Positions 45,426 through 54,088 of a DNA stretch of 62,340 nt are shown here, in pieces; positions within the stretch are counted from its first letter, which is position 1; the number at the start of each line of letters is the position of its first letter. A model generated the notes under the pieces. The model searched no databases and had not been told where the DNA came from. It was given only the letters and a program-made list of their open reading frames with translations. The position numbers and the translations under genes are program-made. Source of the stretch: Nitrospirota bacterium (GTDB lineage: Bacteria; Nitrospirota; Leptospirillia; Leptospirillales; Leptospirillaceae); assembly GCA_021826965.1 (NCBI GenBank), contig JAKAYA010000009.1:1-62340 (forward strand), given 5' to 3'.

Positions 45426-46031
45426 ATGAACAAGCAAAAACACATGAATGGCAGGCATTCTGCCGGAGGGATCCTCCTGGCAGGAACGCTCGTGCTCATG
45501 GCAGGGTGCCAGAGCACGCCGGCGATCCCTTACGTCCCGCCGAAAGAGACCGGTGTCGTCTTTCCGGCGCCTCCCGCCGATACGCTGCGGGACCTGGTCG
45601 ACCGGATGGGAAAACATCTCGAAGACATTCTGGACCGGACATCCGGCGGGGAACTCGGTCTGTATGTGGCGGTCGTCAAGTACACGGATTCCGGGGGGGT
45701 CGCGCATTCCCTCGGTCGGATCCTCGCGCTGAAGCTGGGTGAGAGACTGGCCCGCACCGGTCGCTACCATGTGATCGACCCGGGTCGGATCCACCAGGCC
45801 CTCCGGTCGGAGGCGATCAACCAGGGGATCGTCGACACCCGGTCGGTCTTGCGGGCGACGCGGAAGGCGGGAGCGGACCGTCTGGTTCTGGGGAACTACA
45901 CCGATCTGGGTCCGCAGCTCGAACTGAGCACCCGCGTCATCCGGGTGTCGGACGGATTTGTCCTGGGCCAGTTCTCGGAAACGGTCGAGCGGGGACCGGC
46001 GATCATGAACCTGATTCACGTGGGGCCCTGA
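45426..46031 (+). CDS. FlgO/CsgG-like lipoprotein
   Basis: The 201-residue protein has lipobox LMAGC (Cys28). The mature part has the FlgO-type fold pattern: LYVAVVKYTDSGG, LGRILALKLGERLARTGRYHVIDPGRIHQAL, ADRLVLGNYTDLG and a final amphipathic sheet. FlgO-like proteins sit in the outer membrane and are related to curli secretin CsgG; flagellar genes are not near. It is followed after 31 nt by the prohibitin-like lipoprotein gene. Confidence 0.7.
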   Translation: MNKQKHMNGRHSAGGILLAGTLVLMAGCQSTPAIPYVPPKETGVVFPAPPADTLRDLVDRMGKHLEDILDRTSGGELGLYVAVVKYTDSGGVAHSLGRILALKLGERLARTGRYHVIDPGRIHQALRSEAINQGIVDTRSVLRATRKAGADRLVLGNYTDLGPQLELSTRVIRVSDGFVLGQFSETVERGPAIMNLIHVGP

Positions 46032-46062
46032 CGTTTCAGGGGGATACAGGAAGGAGAGGACA

Positions 46063-46923
46063 ATGCGGACCGGCAACAGCGGTTTTCATTCGGGCGAGGC
46101 CCGGACGAAAGAAGAGGGAGTCTTTGGACGAGGGGCCGGAGGGGTTCTTCTTCTTTTGTTGCTTTTGTGGCTTCCGGGGTGCATCGTGTCGATCAACCCC
46201 GGACAGGCGGGGGTTTTCTGGGACATTTCCCACGGGACCGACACATCCCAGGTCTACCGGGAAGGCGTCCAGATCATCGCCCCCTGGAACGAGATGTACA
46301 TCTATGATCTGAGGACGCAGGAAGCCCGCATCCGGCTGCATGTCCTTTCGCTTAACGGACTTCCCATCGGGATGGACTCCTCGGTGATCTATCGGGTCGA
46401 ACCCCAGACTCTCCCCACGTTGCAGGAAACCGTGGGTCCCGATTATTATCATGTCCTGATCGCTCCTTATGTCCGGAGTGAAGCCCGGAAGATCGTCGGC
46501 CGATACACGCCTTCCCAGATTTACTCGAACCAGCGGGAGCTGATCGAAAAGGAAATTCTCAAGAACTTGAAAGAGAAGCTGCGGCCTTATCCGATCCAGA
46601 TCACGGGCTTTCTGATCCGGAACGTCCGTCTGCCGGAGGTCATCCGGGTGGCGATCGAGCGGAAGCTGACCGAAGAGCAGAACTACCAGCGGATGGAGTA
46701 TGTTCTGGACGTGGCGCGGAAAAAAGCCCAGGAAAAGCGGATCGAAGCCCAGGGCATTCAGGCGTTTCAGAAAATCGTCCAGAGCAATCTGACGCGCGAG
46801 TATCTGATATGGAAAGGGATCCGCGCGACCGAACGTCTGGCGAAAAGCCCCAACGCGAAGATCGTCATCATCGGCGGCGGAAAGAACGGCCTGCCGGTCA
46901 TTCTGAACGCCGGGTCGAAATAG
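46063..46923 (+). CDS. SPFH/prohibitin-like lipoprotein
   Basis: The 286-residue protein opens with a charged N-terminus, a hydrophobic stretch and lipobox LPGC (Cys40). Band-7 (SPFH) patterns follow: GVQIIAPWNEMYIYDLRTQE, SVIYRVEPQTL, IAPYVRSEARKIVGRYTPSQIYS, ITGFLIRNVRLPEVIRVAIE and a coiled-coil stalk (~195-240). Prohibitins form membrane rings that scaffold proteases such as FtsH. A lipid-anchored version facing the periplasm would be unusual. AAGGAG lies 6 nt before the ATG. Confidence 0.85.
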   Translation: MRTGNSGFHSGEARTKEEGVFGRGAGGVLLLLLLLWLPGCIVSINPGQAGVFWDISHGTDTSQVYREGVQIIAPWNEMYIYDLRTQEARIRLHVLSLNGLPIGMDSSVIYRVEPQTLPTLQETVGPDYYHVLIAPYVRSEARKIVGRYTPSQIYSNQRELIEKEILKNLKEKLRPYPIQITGFLIRNVRLPEVIRVAIERKLTEEQNYQRMEYVLDVARKKAQEKRIEAQGIQAFQKIVQSNLTREYLIWKGIRATERLAKSPNAKIVIIGGGKNGLPVILNAGSK

Positions 46924-47006
46924 ATTTCAAGGCAGGAGAAACAGAAACATCCGGGAACGGCCGGCCCGGTCGACCGTCCCCGATGTCCAGATGAGGAGGA
47001 ATTTCA

Positions 47007-47483
47007 GTGAGCGATGGGTTGAAGGCCGGAGACAGGGCCCCGGAATTTACGCTGGAAGCGGAGGGATTTTCCCGTTCTCCGGTCCGTCTGTCCGATTTTC
47101 GGGGAAAGAAAGTGGTCCTTTATTTCTATCCGAAGGACGATACGCCGGGCTGTACGCGGGAAGCGTGCGACTTTCGGGACAACATGAGCGATTTGTCCGG
47201 GAAAGGGGTTGTCGTCCTGGGGGTGTCGAAGGACAGCCTCGAGAGCCATGCGAAATTCCGGAAAAAATACGACCTGACGTTTCCTCTTCTGGCCGATGCG
47301 ACGGGCGAAGTCTCGGAAGCCTACGGGGTGATCAAGGAAAAGAACCTGTACGGCCGGAAATCGGTGGGAATCGAGCGCACGACATTTCTGATCGACGGCG
47401 AGGGAGTCATCCGCAAGATCTATCCGAAAGTCAAGGTTGATGGCCATGTCGGAAAGATCGCGGAGGATCTTTCCCGGATCTGA
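47007..47483 (+). CDS. bcp: Bcp-type peroxiredoxin
   Basis: The 158-residue thiol peroxidase reduces H2O2 and organic peroxides. Peroxidatic Cys49 in DTPGCT and resolving Cys54 five residues later mark the atypical 2-Cys Bcp/PrxQ class; GVSKDS and SVGIERTTFLID are conserved elements. The GTG at 47007 follows GAGGAGG. Electrons probably come from thioredoxin. Confidence 0.95.
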   Translation: MSDGLKAGDRAPEFTLEAEGFSRSPVRLSDFRGKKVVLYFYPKDDTPGCTREACDFRDNMSDLSGKGVVVLGVSKDSLESHAKFRKKYDLTFPLLADATGEVSEAYGVIKEKNLYGRKSVGIERTTFLIDGEGVIRKIYPKVKVDGHVGKIAEDLSRI

Positions 47484-47519
47484 GAATCTCCGGTTGCGGA
47501 GCCGGAATTTGCTTTGGGA

Positions 47520-47549
47520 GGGCCAGAAATAGCCATTTCTGGCCCTTTT
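47520..47549 (+). terminator. Intrinsic terminator after bcp
   Basis: GGCCAGAAAT-AGCC-ATTTCTGGCC forms a perfect 10-bp stem, followed by CTTTT. It ends 5 nt before the -35 of the proteasome promoter. Confidence 0.88.
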
Positions 47550-47553
47550 CCGT

Positions 47554-47582
47554 TTGACCGTCCATTGGATGGATGTTATACT
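47554..47582 (+). promoter_or_regulatory. Strong sigma-70 promoter of the proteasome operon
   Basis: TTGACC (47554-47559) and TATACT (47577-47582) are 17 nt apart. Predicted start near 47589 gives an ~85-nt leader before the ATPase gene. Confidence 0.8.
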
Positions 47583-47673
47583 CGAGACTGACAGGTAGTC
47601 CGGGGGGACATCCGGTAGCCGGATCCCGTTCCTCCGATGTCAAAACCGCGATCTTTCGGGAGGGTCGAGTGAT

Positions 47674-49413
47674 ATGTCACGGAAACCTGAAGACGAAGGA
47701 AGAAACGCGGAGCCATTCGTGACTCCCAGAGACGCCCGGACGGACGGTCATGCAGAACCGGAAGTCGAACGTCTGCACCAGCGCATCCGCCTTCTCGAGC
47801 GCCATGTCGAGGAGCAGTCCGAATTTCAGAGCCTTCTCGAGACGGCGGCAGCCATGAACAGAAAACTCGAAGAAACGCTCCGGAAAGCCCGCGACGAAAT
47901 CCGGGTCCTGAAGGACGAAATCGCCAAACTCACCTCTCCTCCCAATACTTTCGCCACGCTGGACACTCTCTACCCGGATCGCTCCGAAGCGGACGTCTAC
48001 CTGTCCGGTCGAAAGATGCGCGTCCAGACGGCCACGGGGCTCGACCTCTCCCGCCTGTCCCCCGGCGAGCCGGTCCTCCTGAACGAAGCCTTCAACATCA
48101 TCGGCCCCGCGCCGAGCGAACAGCAGGGCGAGATCGTTTACGTGAAGGAGATCCTGGATTCCGGCCGGATCATCGTCAGCGGCGAATCGGGGGTGGACCG
48201 GGCGGCTTTGCTGTCCCGCTCTCTTCCCGCCGCAAGTCTCGCGGTCGGAGACCACGTCATGATCGACGCCAGAAGCGGCATCATTCTGGAAAAGCTGCCC
48301 AAGAGCGAAGTGGGGCAGGTTGTTCTCGAGGAGATTCCGGACGTCACCTTTGAAGACATCGGCGGTCTCGACGAAGAGCTCGAGATTGTCCGGGACGCCG
48401 TCGAACTTCCGTTTCTCTATCCGGACCTTTTCAAGGAATACCATCTGCCGGCCCCGAAGGGAGTTCTCCTGTACGGACCGCCCGGATGCGGGAAGACGCT
48501 GATTGCCAAGGCCGTGGCAAATTCCGTCGGCCGGCGGATGGAGCAGGTTCACGGACAGGACGCACGATCCTACTTCCTGCACGTCAAGGGTCCGGAACTT
48601 TTGAACAAGTATGTCGGAGAATCGGAACGCCAGATCCGGGAAGTGTTTGCCCGGGCCCGGGAAAAAGCCCGCGAAGGGGTTCCGGTCATCGTCTTTTTCG
48701 ACGAGATGGATTCCCTGTTCCGCACGCGCGGGTCCGGAGTCTCCTCGGACATGGAAAGCACCATCGTCCCTCAGTTTTTGGCCGAGATCGACGGGGTGGA
48801 GCGGCTTCGGAACGTCATTGTCATCGGAGCGTCGAACCGGCAGGATCTGATTGATCCGGCCATCCTTCGCCCGGGACGCCTTGATGTCCGGGTCCGGATC
48901 GACCGTCCGAACGAAGCCAAGGCCAAGATGATCTTTTCCAAATATTTCCGGGCCGCGATTCCCCTTTCCAGAGAGATCCTGTCCCAGGCCTCGCAGGACC
49001 GCCAGAAAGCGGTGGAATCCCTTATCGACCAGGCCGTGAGCCGGATGTACGCCCAGACGGACGAAAACCGTTTTCTGGAGGTGACCTACGCCAACGGCGA
49101 GAAGGAGGTCCTGTACTTCAAGGACTTCGCGAGCGGCGCCATGATCGAGGGGATCATGGCCCGGGCGAAAAAGGAAGCCATCAAGCGCGAGATCCGGGAT
49201 CCCGCTTCCCGGGGTCTTCAGCTGGAGGACATCCTTCAGGGCATCCGGCGGGAATATCAGGAAAACGAAGACCTTCCGAACACCACGAATCCGGACGACT
49301 GGGCCCGGATCGCCGGAAGGAAGAGCGAGCGCATCTCCCACGTCAAGACTCTGGCGGGCCGCTCGCCAAAGGCCCGGCCCATTGAAACGGTGCCTGCAGG
49401 CCATTACCTCTAG
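47674..49413 (+). CDS. arc: Proteasome-activating AAA+ ATPase ARC/Mpa
   Basis: The 579-residue hexameric unfoldase feeds pupylated proteins into the 20S proteasome. A coiled-coil at ~30-87 is the Pup-docking helix; two OB-fold domains follow (~95-225). The AAA domain has Walker A GPPGCGKT (268-275), Walker B VIVFFDEMD (~337-345) and an Arg-finger region. The C-terminus ends HYL, matching the penultimate-Tyr docking tail (GQYL in mycobacteria) that opens the proteasome gate. It is the first gene of the operon behind a good promoter. Confidence 0.97.
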   Translation: MSRKPEDEGRNAEPFVTPRDARTDGHAEPEVERLHQRIRLLERHVEEQSEFQSLLETAAAMNRKLEETLRKARDEIRVLKDEIAKLTSPPNTFATLDTLYPDRSEADVYLSGRKMRVQTATGLDLSRLSPGEPVLLNEAFNIIGPAPSEQQGEIVYVKEILDSGRIIVSGESGVDRAALLSRSLPAASLAVGDHVMIDARSGIILEKLPKSEVGQVVLEEIPDVTFEDIGGLDEELEIVRDAVELPFLYPDLFKEYHLPAPKGVLLYGPPGCGKTLIAKAVANSVGRRMEQVHGQDARSYFLHVKGPELLNKYVGESERQIREVFARAREKAREGVPVIVFFDEMDSLFRTRGSGVSSDMESTIVPQFLAEIDGVERLRNVIVIGASNRQDLIDPAILRPGRLDVRVRIDRPNEAKAKMIFSKYFRAAIPLSREILSQASQDRQKAVESLIDQAVSRMYAQTDENRFLEVTYANGEKEVLYFKDFASGAMIEGIMARAKKEAIKREIRDPASRGLQLEDILQGIRREYQENEDLPNTTNPDDWARIAGRKSERISHVKTLAGRSPKARPIETVPAGHYL

Positions 49414-49428
49414 AGTGCGGGAGGAGCT

Positions 49429-50946
49429 GTGACACAAGGGTCGAACGACCGGATCGCCGGCATCGTCGGCACGGAAGTCGAGTACGGCTTGTCCTGGGCC
49501 AACCGGACGCCGGAAGACCCGGAGAGGCTTTCGGCGGAACTGATCGGACATGTTCCGGAAGCCTGCCACGCTCCGGTCCTCTGGGATTACGAAAACGAAG
49601 ACCCTCGCCACGATGCCCGCGGGTTTCTGGTGGAGGGCGAACGGGAGAATCCCGACGAATCGGACAACCGGGCTCTGAACAAGCCGTTGTTCAATGGCGG
49701 GCGGCTTTATGTGGACGGCGCCCATCCGGAATATTCCGGTCCCGAATGCGCCTGCGTCCGGGATGTCGTCCGATACGAGAAGGCGGGAGACCGGATGGTG
49801 GCGGCCTGTCAGGCGGCTCTCTCCGGCCTTCAGGCGGGAGGCCCGCCGCTTCTGGTCCTGAAGAACAATTCGGATGGCAAGGGGAATTCCTGGGGGTATC
49901 ACGAGAACTATCTCCTTCCGCGGTCCCTGCCGTTCGATACGCTCGCCCGGAAAATCTCGACCCATCTGGTCACCCGCGTGCTCTTCTGCGGTTCGGGCAA
50001 GCTCGGGTCGGATCAGAGCCCGTCGGATGCCGGAAAGTACTTCCTGTCCCAGCGCTCGGAATTCTTTGAAATTCCGATGGGGCTGTCCACCATGGTCCAC
50101 CGTTCGGTCGTGAACACACGGGACGAGCCTCATTCCGACCGGGGCCTGTACCGGCGCTTCCATGTGATCACCGGCGACTCGAACCTGTCGGAAATCTCCA
50201 CCTATCTGAAGGTGGGGACGACGTCTCTGGTTCTCCGTGCGCTGGAATCGGGCGCACTGGACCCTCCGGTGTTCGCCGACTGGGTCGAAGCTTTTCGCCG
50301 GGTGGGGGCGGATCTTTCTCTCAAAGCCCCGCTGGCGCTTGAAAACGGCAAGACGATGACCGCACTGGAATGCCAGGAGACTCTTGTCTCACAGGTCCGG
50401 CGTTTTCTGGAGCAGGAAGGCATGGACGCCGAATCGGCCGATCTTCTGGGGCGTTGGGAAGGAATTCTGGACGCGCTTCGCCAGGGGGCACCTTCCGTGG
50501 CGCGCAGCGTCGACTGGGCCATCAAGTGGTCGGTGCTTTCCCGCTACCGGGAGAGCAAAGGATGGGAGATGACGGATTCGCGTCTCAAGATGCTGGATTT
50601 CCAGTACCACGATCTCCGTCCGGAGCGGAGCGTTTTCGCGATGCTCGAAAACACCGGCCAGGTGGACCGGCTCATCGATCCGATGGAGGTTGAAGAAGCT
50701 CTTGTCCGCCCTCCTTCCGAAACCCGGGCGTATTTCCGGGGAGAGATGTTGCGCCGGTTTTTGTCGCGGGTTCATGCGGTCAGCTGGAGTTCGGTCGTGG
50801 TGGACCCGGGAGAAGGGCCTCTCAAAAGGCTGGCCCTGGGGGATCCCTGGAAGGGAACCCAGAAAAGGGTGGGGGCCCTGATGGGAAAGTCCGGTTCGGT
50901 GGAGGATCTGCTGAAAGCCTTGAGCCCTCTGCCAACCGGGGAATGA
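49429..50946 (+). CDS. dop: Pup deamidase/depupylase Dop
   Basis: This 505-residue enzyme of the carboxylate-amine ligase superfamily removes Pup from substrates and, where Pup ends in Gln, deamidates it. The start IVGTEVEYG carries the catalytic acidic pair (Glu16, Glu18); the Dop-specific insertion around residues 45-85 is present before GRLYVDGAHPEYS. KNNSDGKGNSWGYHENY and NTRDEPHSD are shared with PafA. Because the Pup encoded next already ends in Glu, only depupylation should be needed. GTG start with GGGAGGAG upstream, 15 nt after arc. Confidence 0.95.
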   Translation: MTQGSNDRIAGIVGTEVEYGLSWANRTPEDPERLSAELIGHVPEACHAPVLWDYENEDPRHDARGFLVEGERENPDESDNRALNKPLFNGGRLYVDGAHPEYSGPECACVRDVVRYEKAGDRMVAACQAALSGLQAGGPPLLVLKNNSDGKGNSWGYHENYLLPRSLPFDTLARKISTHLVTRVLFCGSGKLGSDQSPSDAGKYFLSQRSEFFEIPMGLSTMVHRSVVNTRDEPHSDRGLYRRFHVITGDSNLSEISTYLKVGTTSLVLRALESGALDPPVFADWVEAFRRVGADLSLKAPLALENGKTMTALECQETLVSQVRRFLEQEGMDAESADLLGRWEGILDALRQGAPSVARSVDWAIKWSVLSRYRESKGWEMTDSRLKMLDFQYHDLRPERSVFAMLENTGQVDRLIDPMEVEEALVRPPSETRAYFRGEMLRRFLSRVHAVSWSSVVVDPGEGPLKRLALGDPWKGTQKRVGALMGKSGSVEDLLKALSPLPTGE

Positions 50947-50968
50947 TCGATCGTCCGTGAGGTGAAAG

Positions 50969-51187
50969 ATGGCAGCGAAAGACAACGAGACAAAAAAGCA
51001 GTCGGGTTCTGCTTCCGGTTCCAGCGGCGATAATCAGGAGCCGGAGGCACAGGCTTCCGCCCGGACGCGTCAGAAGTCCGAAGAGATCCGGGAAGAGGCC
51101 GACGCCCTGGTTGACCAGATCGACGAGATCCTGGAGGAGAACGCGGAGACGTTCGTGAAGTCTTTTATCCAGAAAGGTGGCGAATAG
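50969..51187 (+). CDS. pup: Prokaryotic ubiquitin-like protein Pup, ending GGE
   Basis: The 72-residue, mostly disordered modifier has a C-terminal half that closely follows actinobacterial Pup: EEADALVDQIDEILEENAE, then FVKSFIQKGGE. The helix region binds the ATPase coiled-coil. The last residue is Glu, so it is ready for ligation by PafA without deamidation. The N-terminal half is Lys/Ser/Gly/Gln-rich. GAGG lies upstream of the ATG; prcB follows after 15 nt. Confidence 0.96.
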   Translation: MAAKDNETKKQSGSASGSSGDNQEPEAQASARTRQKSEEIREEADALVDQIDEILEENAETFVKSFIQKGGE

Positions 51188-51202
51188 CCCGAAGGAGCGC
51201 TG

Positions 51203-52045
51203 TTGATTCCATTCAGGGAAGGATCCCCGTTGTGGGGGGGGTCGTCGTTTGTCGAACTGTTGCACCGGGTCCGCCCGGAAAATGCGCCTTTGCCGTCGGT
51301 CCTTCTGTCCGGGGGAGGGGAGAGAACCGCCCCCGTCTTTTCCGGGGGCTCCTCTCCGGTTCCCGTCTGGCACGGAACAACCGTTCTGGCTTTGACGATC
51401 CGGTCGGGCGTGATCATGGCGGCGGACCGGCAGGCTTCCGAAGGGTACCAGGTGGCGGACCGGGCGATCCAGAAAATTTTCCCGGTGGACCGGATGTCGG
51501 CGGTGGCGATCGCGGGAGCGGCCGGTCCTGCGATCGAGATGGCGCGCCTGTTCCGGGTGGAAATCGAGCATTACGAAAAACTCGAGGGGGTCGCCCTGTC
51601 CCTTCTCGGCAAGGCGAACAAGCTGGGGCAGATGGTTCGGGAACATCTGCCCCTGGCCCTTCAGGGGCTGGTGGTCGTCCCTCTGTACGCGGGGTTCGAC
51701 AACCGGTCGGGCTCCGGCCGGATCTTCAAATACGACGCGGTCGGGGGGCGCTACGAGGAAGAGACGTTTCACGCCAACGGATCGGGAGGGCTCTTTGCAC
51801 GGAATGTTCTCAAGATGCTCTACCGGCCGGAGATGGGAGAAGGTGAAGGGGTCTCGACGGCCCTCCGGGCTCTTTACGAAGCGGCCGACGACGACCTTGC
51901 GACCGGAGGAGCCGATTTTGTCCGGGGCATTTTCCCCCTGGTCTATGTGATGGACCGGGATGGAGTCCGGGAAGTGCCGGCGACGGAAGTGGCCGGTGTG
52001 CTCGAAGGAATCGGCGAGCACCTCAAAAGGCGGGTGACCTCATGA
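51203..52045 (+). CDS. prcB: 20S proteasome beta subunit PrcB
   Basis: The 280-residue precursor has a 58-residue propeptide ending HG; Thr59 becomes the N-terminal nucleophile (Thr1). Asp75 (Asp17) and Lys91 (Lys33) are exactly in register, so the site is catalytically complete. Mature length would be 222. The propeptide assists assembly of the two beta rings. The TTG start at 51203 is supported by GAAGGAG 5 nt upstream. Its stop overlaps the prcA ATG by 4 nt, coupling beta and alpha synthesis. Confidence 0.96.
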   Translation: MIPFREGSPLWGGSSFVELLHRVRPENAPLPSVLLSGGGERTAPVFSGGSSPVPVWHGTTVLALTIRSGVIMAADRQASEGYQVADRAIQKIFPVDRMSAVAIAGAAGPAIEMARLFRVEIEHYEKLEGVALSLLGKANKLGQMVREHLPLALQGLVVVPLYAGFDNRSGSGRIFKYDAVGGRYEEETFHANGSGGLFARNVLKMLYRPEMGEGEGVSTALRALYEAADDDLATGGADFVRGIFPLVYVMDRDGVREVPATEVAGVLEGIGEHLKRRVTS

Positions 52046-52731
52046 CGATGCCCTTTTACGTTTCTCCCGAACAGTTTTTGCAAGACAAGGCGGAGTATGC
52101 GAAGAAAGGAATCAGCCGGGGCCGGTCCATTGCAGTGCTGGAGGTCGTCGAGGGTATTTTGCTGGTGGCGGACAATTCGAGCCATGCCCTGCACAAGATA
52201 TCGGAGATTTACGACCGCGTCGCTTTTGCCGGGGTCGGAAAATACAGCGAATTCGAAAATCTCCGGAAGGCAGGGATCCGTTACGCCGATCTCAAAGGGT
52301 TCATGTACAGCCGGGAAGACGTGACCGGCCGGTCTCTGGCCAATGCGTATTCCGAACTTCTGGGGAACGCTTTCAGCCAGGAGATGAAGCCAATGGAGGT
52401 GGAGATCCTGCTGGCCGACCTGGGCACGGAAGACCGCCCCAACGAAATCTACCGGATTTCCTTCGACGGATCCATTTTCGATGAATCTCTGGTCAGTGTC
52501 GTGGGCGGCCGGTCGGACCAGCTCAAGACGTTCCTGAAGGATCGCGTCCGTCCCGGCGTCACCCTGAAGGAAGGGATTTCTCTTGTGCGATCGGGGTTTC
52601 TTGAGCAAAACGAAAACGGTCACTCCGTGACGAATATCGAGGCGGCCATTCTCGAGCACTCCGCGACGGGACGATGTTTCCGGCGGTTTTCACCAGAAGA
52701 AGTGGGGCGGCTTTTGTCAGAGAATTCCTAG
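52042..52731 (+). CDS. prcA: 20S proteasome alpha subunit PrcA
   Basis: The 229-residue alpha-ring subunit forms the outer rings that gate the chamber and receive the C-terminal tail of the ATPase. The N-terminal gate segment (FYVSPEQFLQDKAEYAKKGISRG), a SIAVLEVVEGILLVADN strand pair, AFAGVGKYSEFENLRKAG and the Ntn-fold core match actinobacterial PrcA. No catalytic Thr is expected. ATG overlaps the prcB stop. Confidence 0.95.
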   Translation: MTMPFYVSPEQFLQDKAEYAKKGISRGRSIAVLEVVEGILLVADNSSHALHKISEIYDRVAFAGVGKYSEFENLRKAGIRYADLKGFMYSREDVTGRSLANAYSELLGNAFSQEMKPMEVEILLADLGTEDRPNEIYRISFDGSIFDESLVSVVGGRSDQLKTFLKDRVRPGVTLKEGISLVRSGFLEQNENGHSVTNIEAAILEHSATGRCFRRFSPEEVGRLLSENS

Positions 52732-52741
52732 GGGGTGGTTG

Positions 52742-54088
52742 ATGGTACGCCGGATATTCGGTCTTGAAAGCGAGTACGGTTTCGTCTTCCAGAACAAGAG
52801 CCAGAAAGCGTATCCGCCCGAGCGTGCCCTCGAGTTCCTGTTCCAGGGGATCCTCATGAACTCCTGGTCGCGCGACGCCTTTCTTCCGAACGGCGCCCGG
52901 GTTTACCAGGATACCGGAAGCCACCCGGAGTATTCGACGCCGGAATGTGACCGGGTGAGAGACGTCGTTGTTCACGACAAGGCCGGCGAACGGATCTTGT
53001 CCCGGGCGGTGGATTTTGCCTTCGACCACCTTCACGAGGAGGGAGTGGACGGCTCTCTCTTCGTTCTCAAGAACAATACGGATTCGGCCGGGAATTCCTA
53101 TGGTTGCCACGAAAATTATCTCATCGACCGGAATGTGACTTTCTGGCGTCTTTCTCGGACACTGATCCCGTTTTTCGTCACCCGACAGATTTTCGCCGGG
53201 GCCGGCGGGCTGGTTCCGGATGGTGAAGGAAAGGTCATGTTCGCCCTTTCTCCGCGCGCCCTGCACATCCGTGAAAAAATTTCCTGTTCCACGACGAGTT
53301 CCCGACCCATCATCAACACCCGGGACGAACCCCACGCCGATCCCCAGAAGTACCGTCGGCTCCACATCATCGTGGGGGATTCGAACATGAGCGAACTCAG
53401 CAATTATCTGAAAGTTGGAGCCACGGCCCTGGTTCTGCAGGTCATCGAAGAAGGAGGCCTTCACGACCGGATGTCCCTCGAGGACCCCATCCGGTCGATC
53501 CGGGAAATTTCGATCGATCCCACCCTGACCCGGAAAGTGCGCCTGGAAGGAGGGCGGGAGATGACCGCTCTCGAGATTCAGTGGGAGTACCTCGAGTCTG
53601 TCCGCTCCTTCCTGGCCAGGGAAGGGCCTGTGCCGGCCGCTTCCCGGGAGATTCTGGACCTCTGGGAGAGGGTGCTGACCGAACTCGGACGCGACCCCGG
53701 TCGTCTTTCCCGCGAAATGGACTGGTGCATCAAGTTCCGGACGATGGCGCAATACCGGGAGGCCAAGGGCCTGGACTGGTCCCATCCGGTTTTGTCGATG
53801 CTCGATTACCAGTATCATGATGTACATGTGGACCGGGGGCTGTATAATCGACTGGTCCAGTCGGGTCGGGTGGATCGTCTGGTGGACGAGGGGGAGGTTC
53901 TTTCCGCCATGGAGGTTCCGCCGCAGACCACCCGGGCCAAGCTTCGCGGCGCCCATATCCGCCAGGCGATGAAGGAACACCGGTCCTTTACCGTCGACTG
54001 GACATATATGAGACTGAACGATCCGCCCCAGGAGACCGTGCACTGGTCGGATCCCTTTCGCAACTGGGAGAATGGAAGCGCCGAATGA
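52742..54088 (+). CDS. pafA: Pup ligase PafA
   Basis: The 448-residue ligase attaches the Pup C-terminal glutamate to substrate lysines using ATP. IFGLESEYG holds the catalytic Glu9; NTRDEPHADPQKYRRLH, KNNTDSAGNSYGCHENY and DYQYHDVHVDRGLY are conserved ligase elements. It lacks the Dop-type insertion, which separates it from the paralogue upstream. ATG 52742 has GGGGGTGG upstream; a TTG directly before it is also in frame. It ends in an ATGA overlap with the unknown gene at 54085. Confidence 0.95.
   Translation: MVRRIFGLESEYGFVFQNKSQKAYPPERALEFLFQGILMNSWSRDAFLPNGARVYQDTGSHPEYSTPECDRVRDVVVHDKAGERILSRAVDFAFDHLHEEGVDGSLFVLKNNTDSAGNSYGCHENYLIDRNVTFWRLSRTLIPFFVTRQIFAGAGGLVPDGEGKVMFALSPRALHIREKISCSTTSSRPIINTRDEPHADPQKYRRLHIIVGDSNMSELSNYLKVGATALVLQVIEEGGLHDRMSLEDPIRSIREISIDPTLTRKVRLEGGREMTALEIQWEYLESVRSFLAREGPVPAASREILDLWERVLTELGRDPGRLSREMDWCIKFRTMAQYREAKGLDWSHPVLSMLDYQYHDVHVDRGLYNRLVQSGRVDRLVDEGEVLSAMEVPPQTTRAKLRGAHIRQAMKEHRSFTVDWTYMRLNDPPQETVHWSDPFRNWENGSAE

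Noticed and set aside
47677-50163. 828-codon open frame antisense to arc and dop
   Set aside because: The opposite strand carries two clear proteasome-system genes; no domain or ribosome-binding site on this strand.
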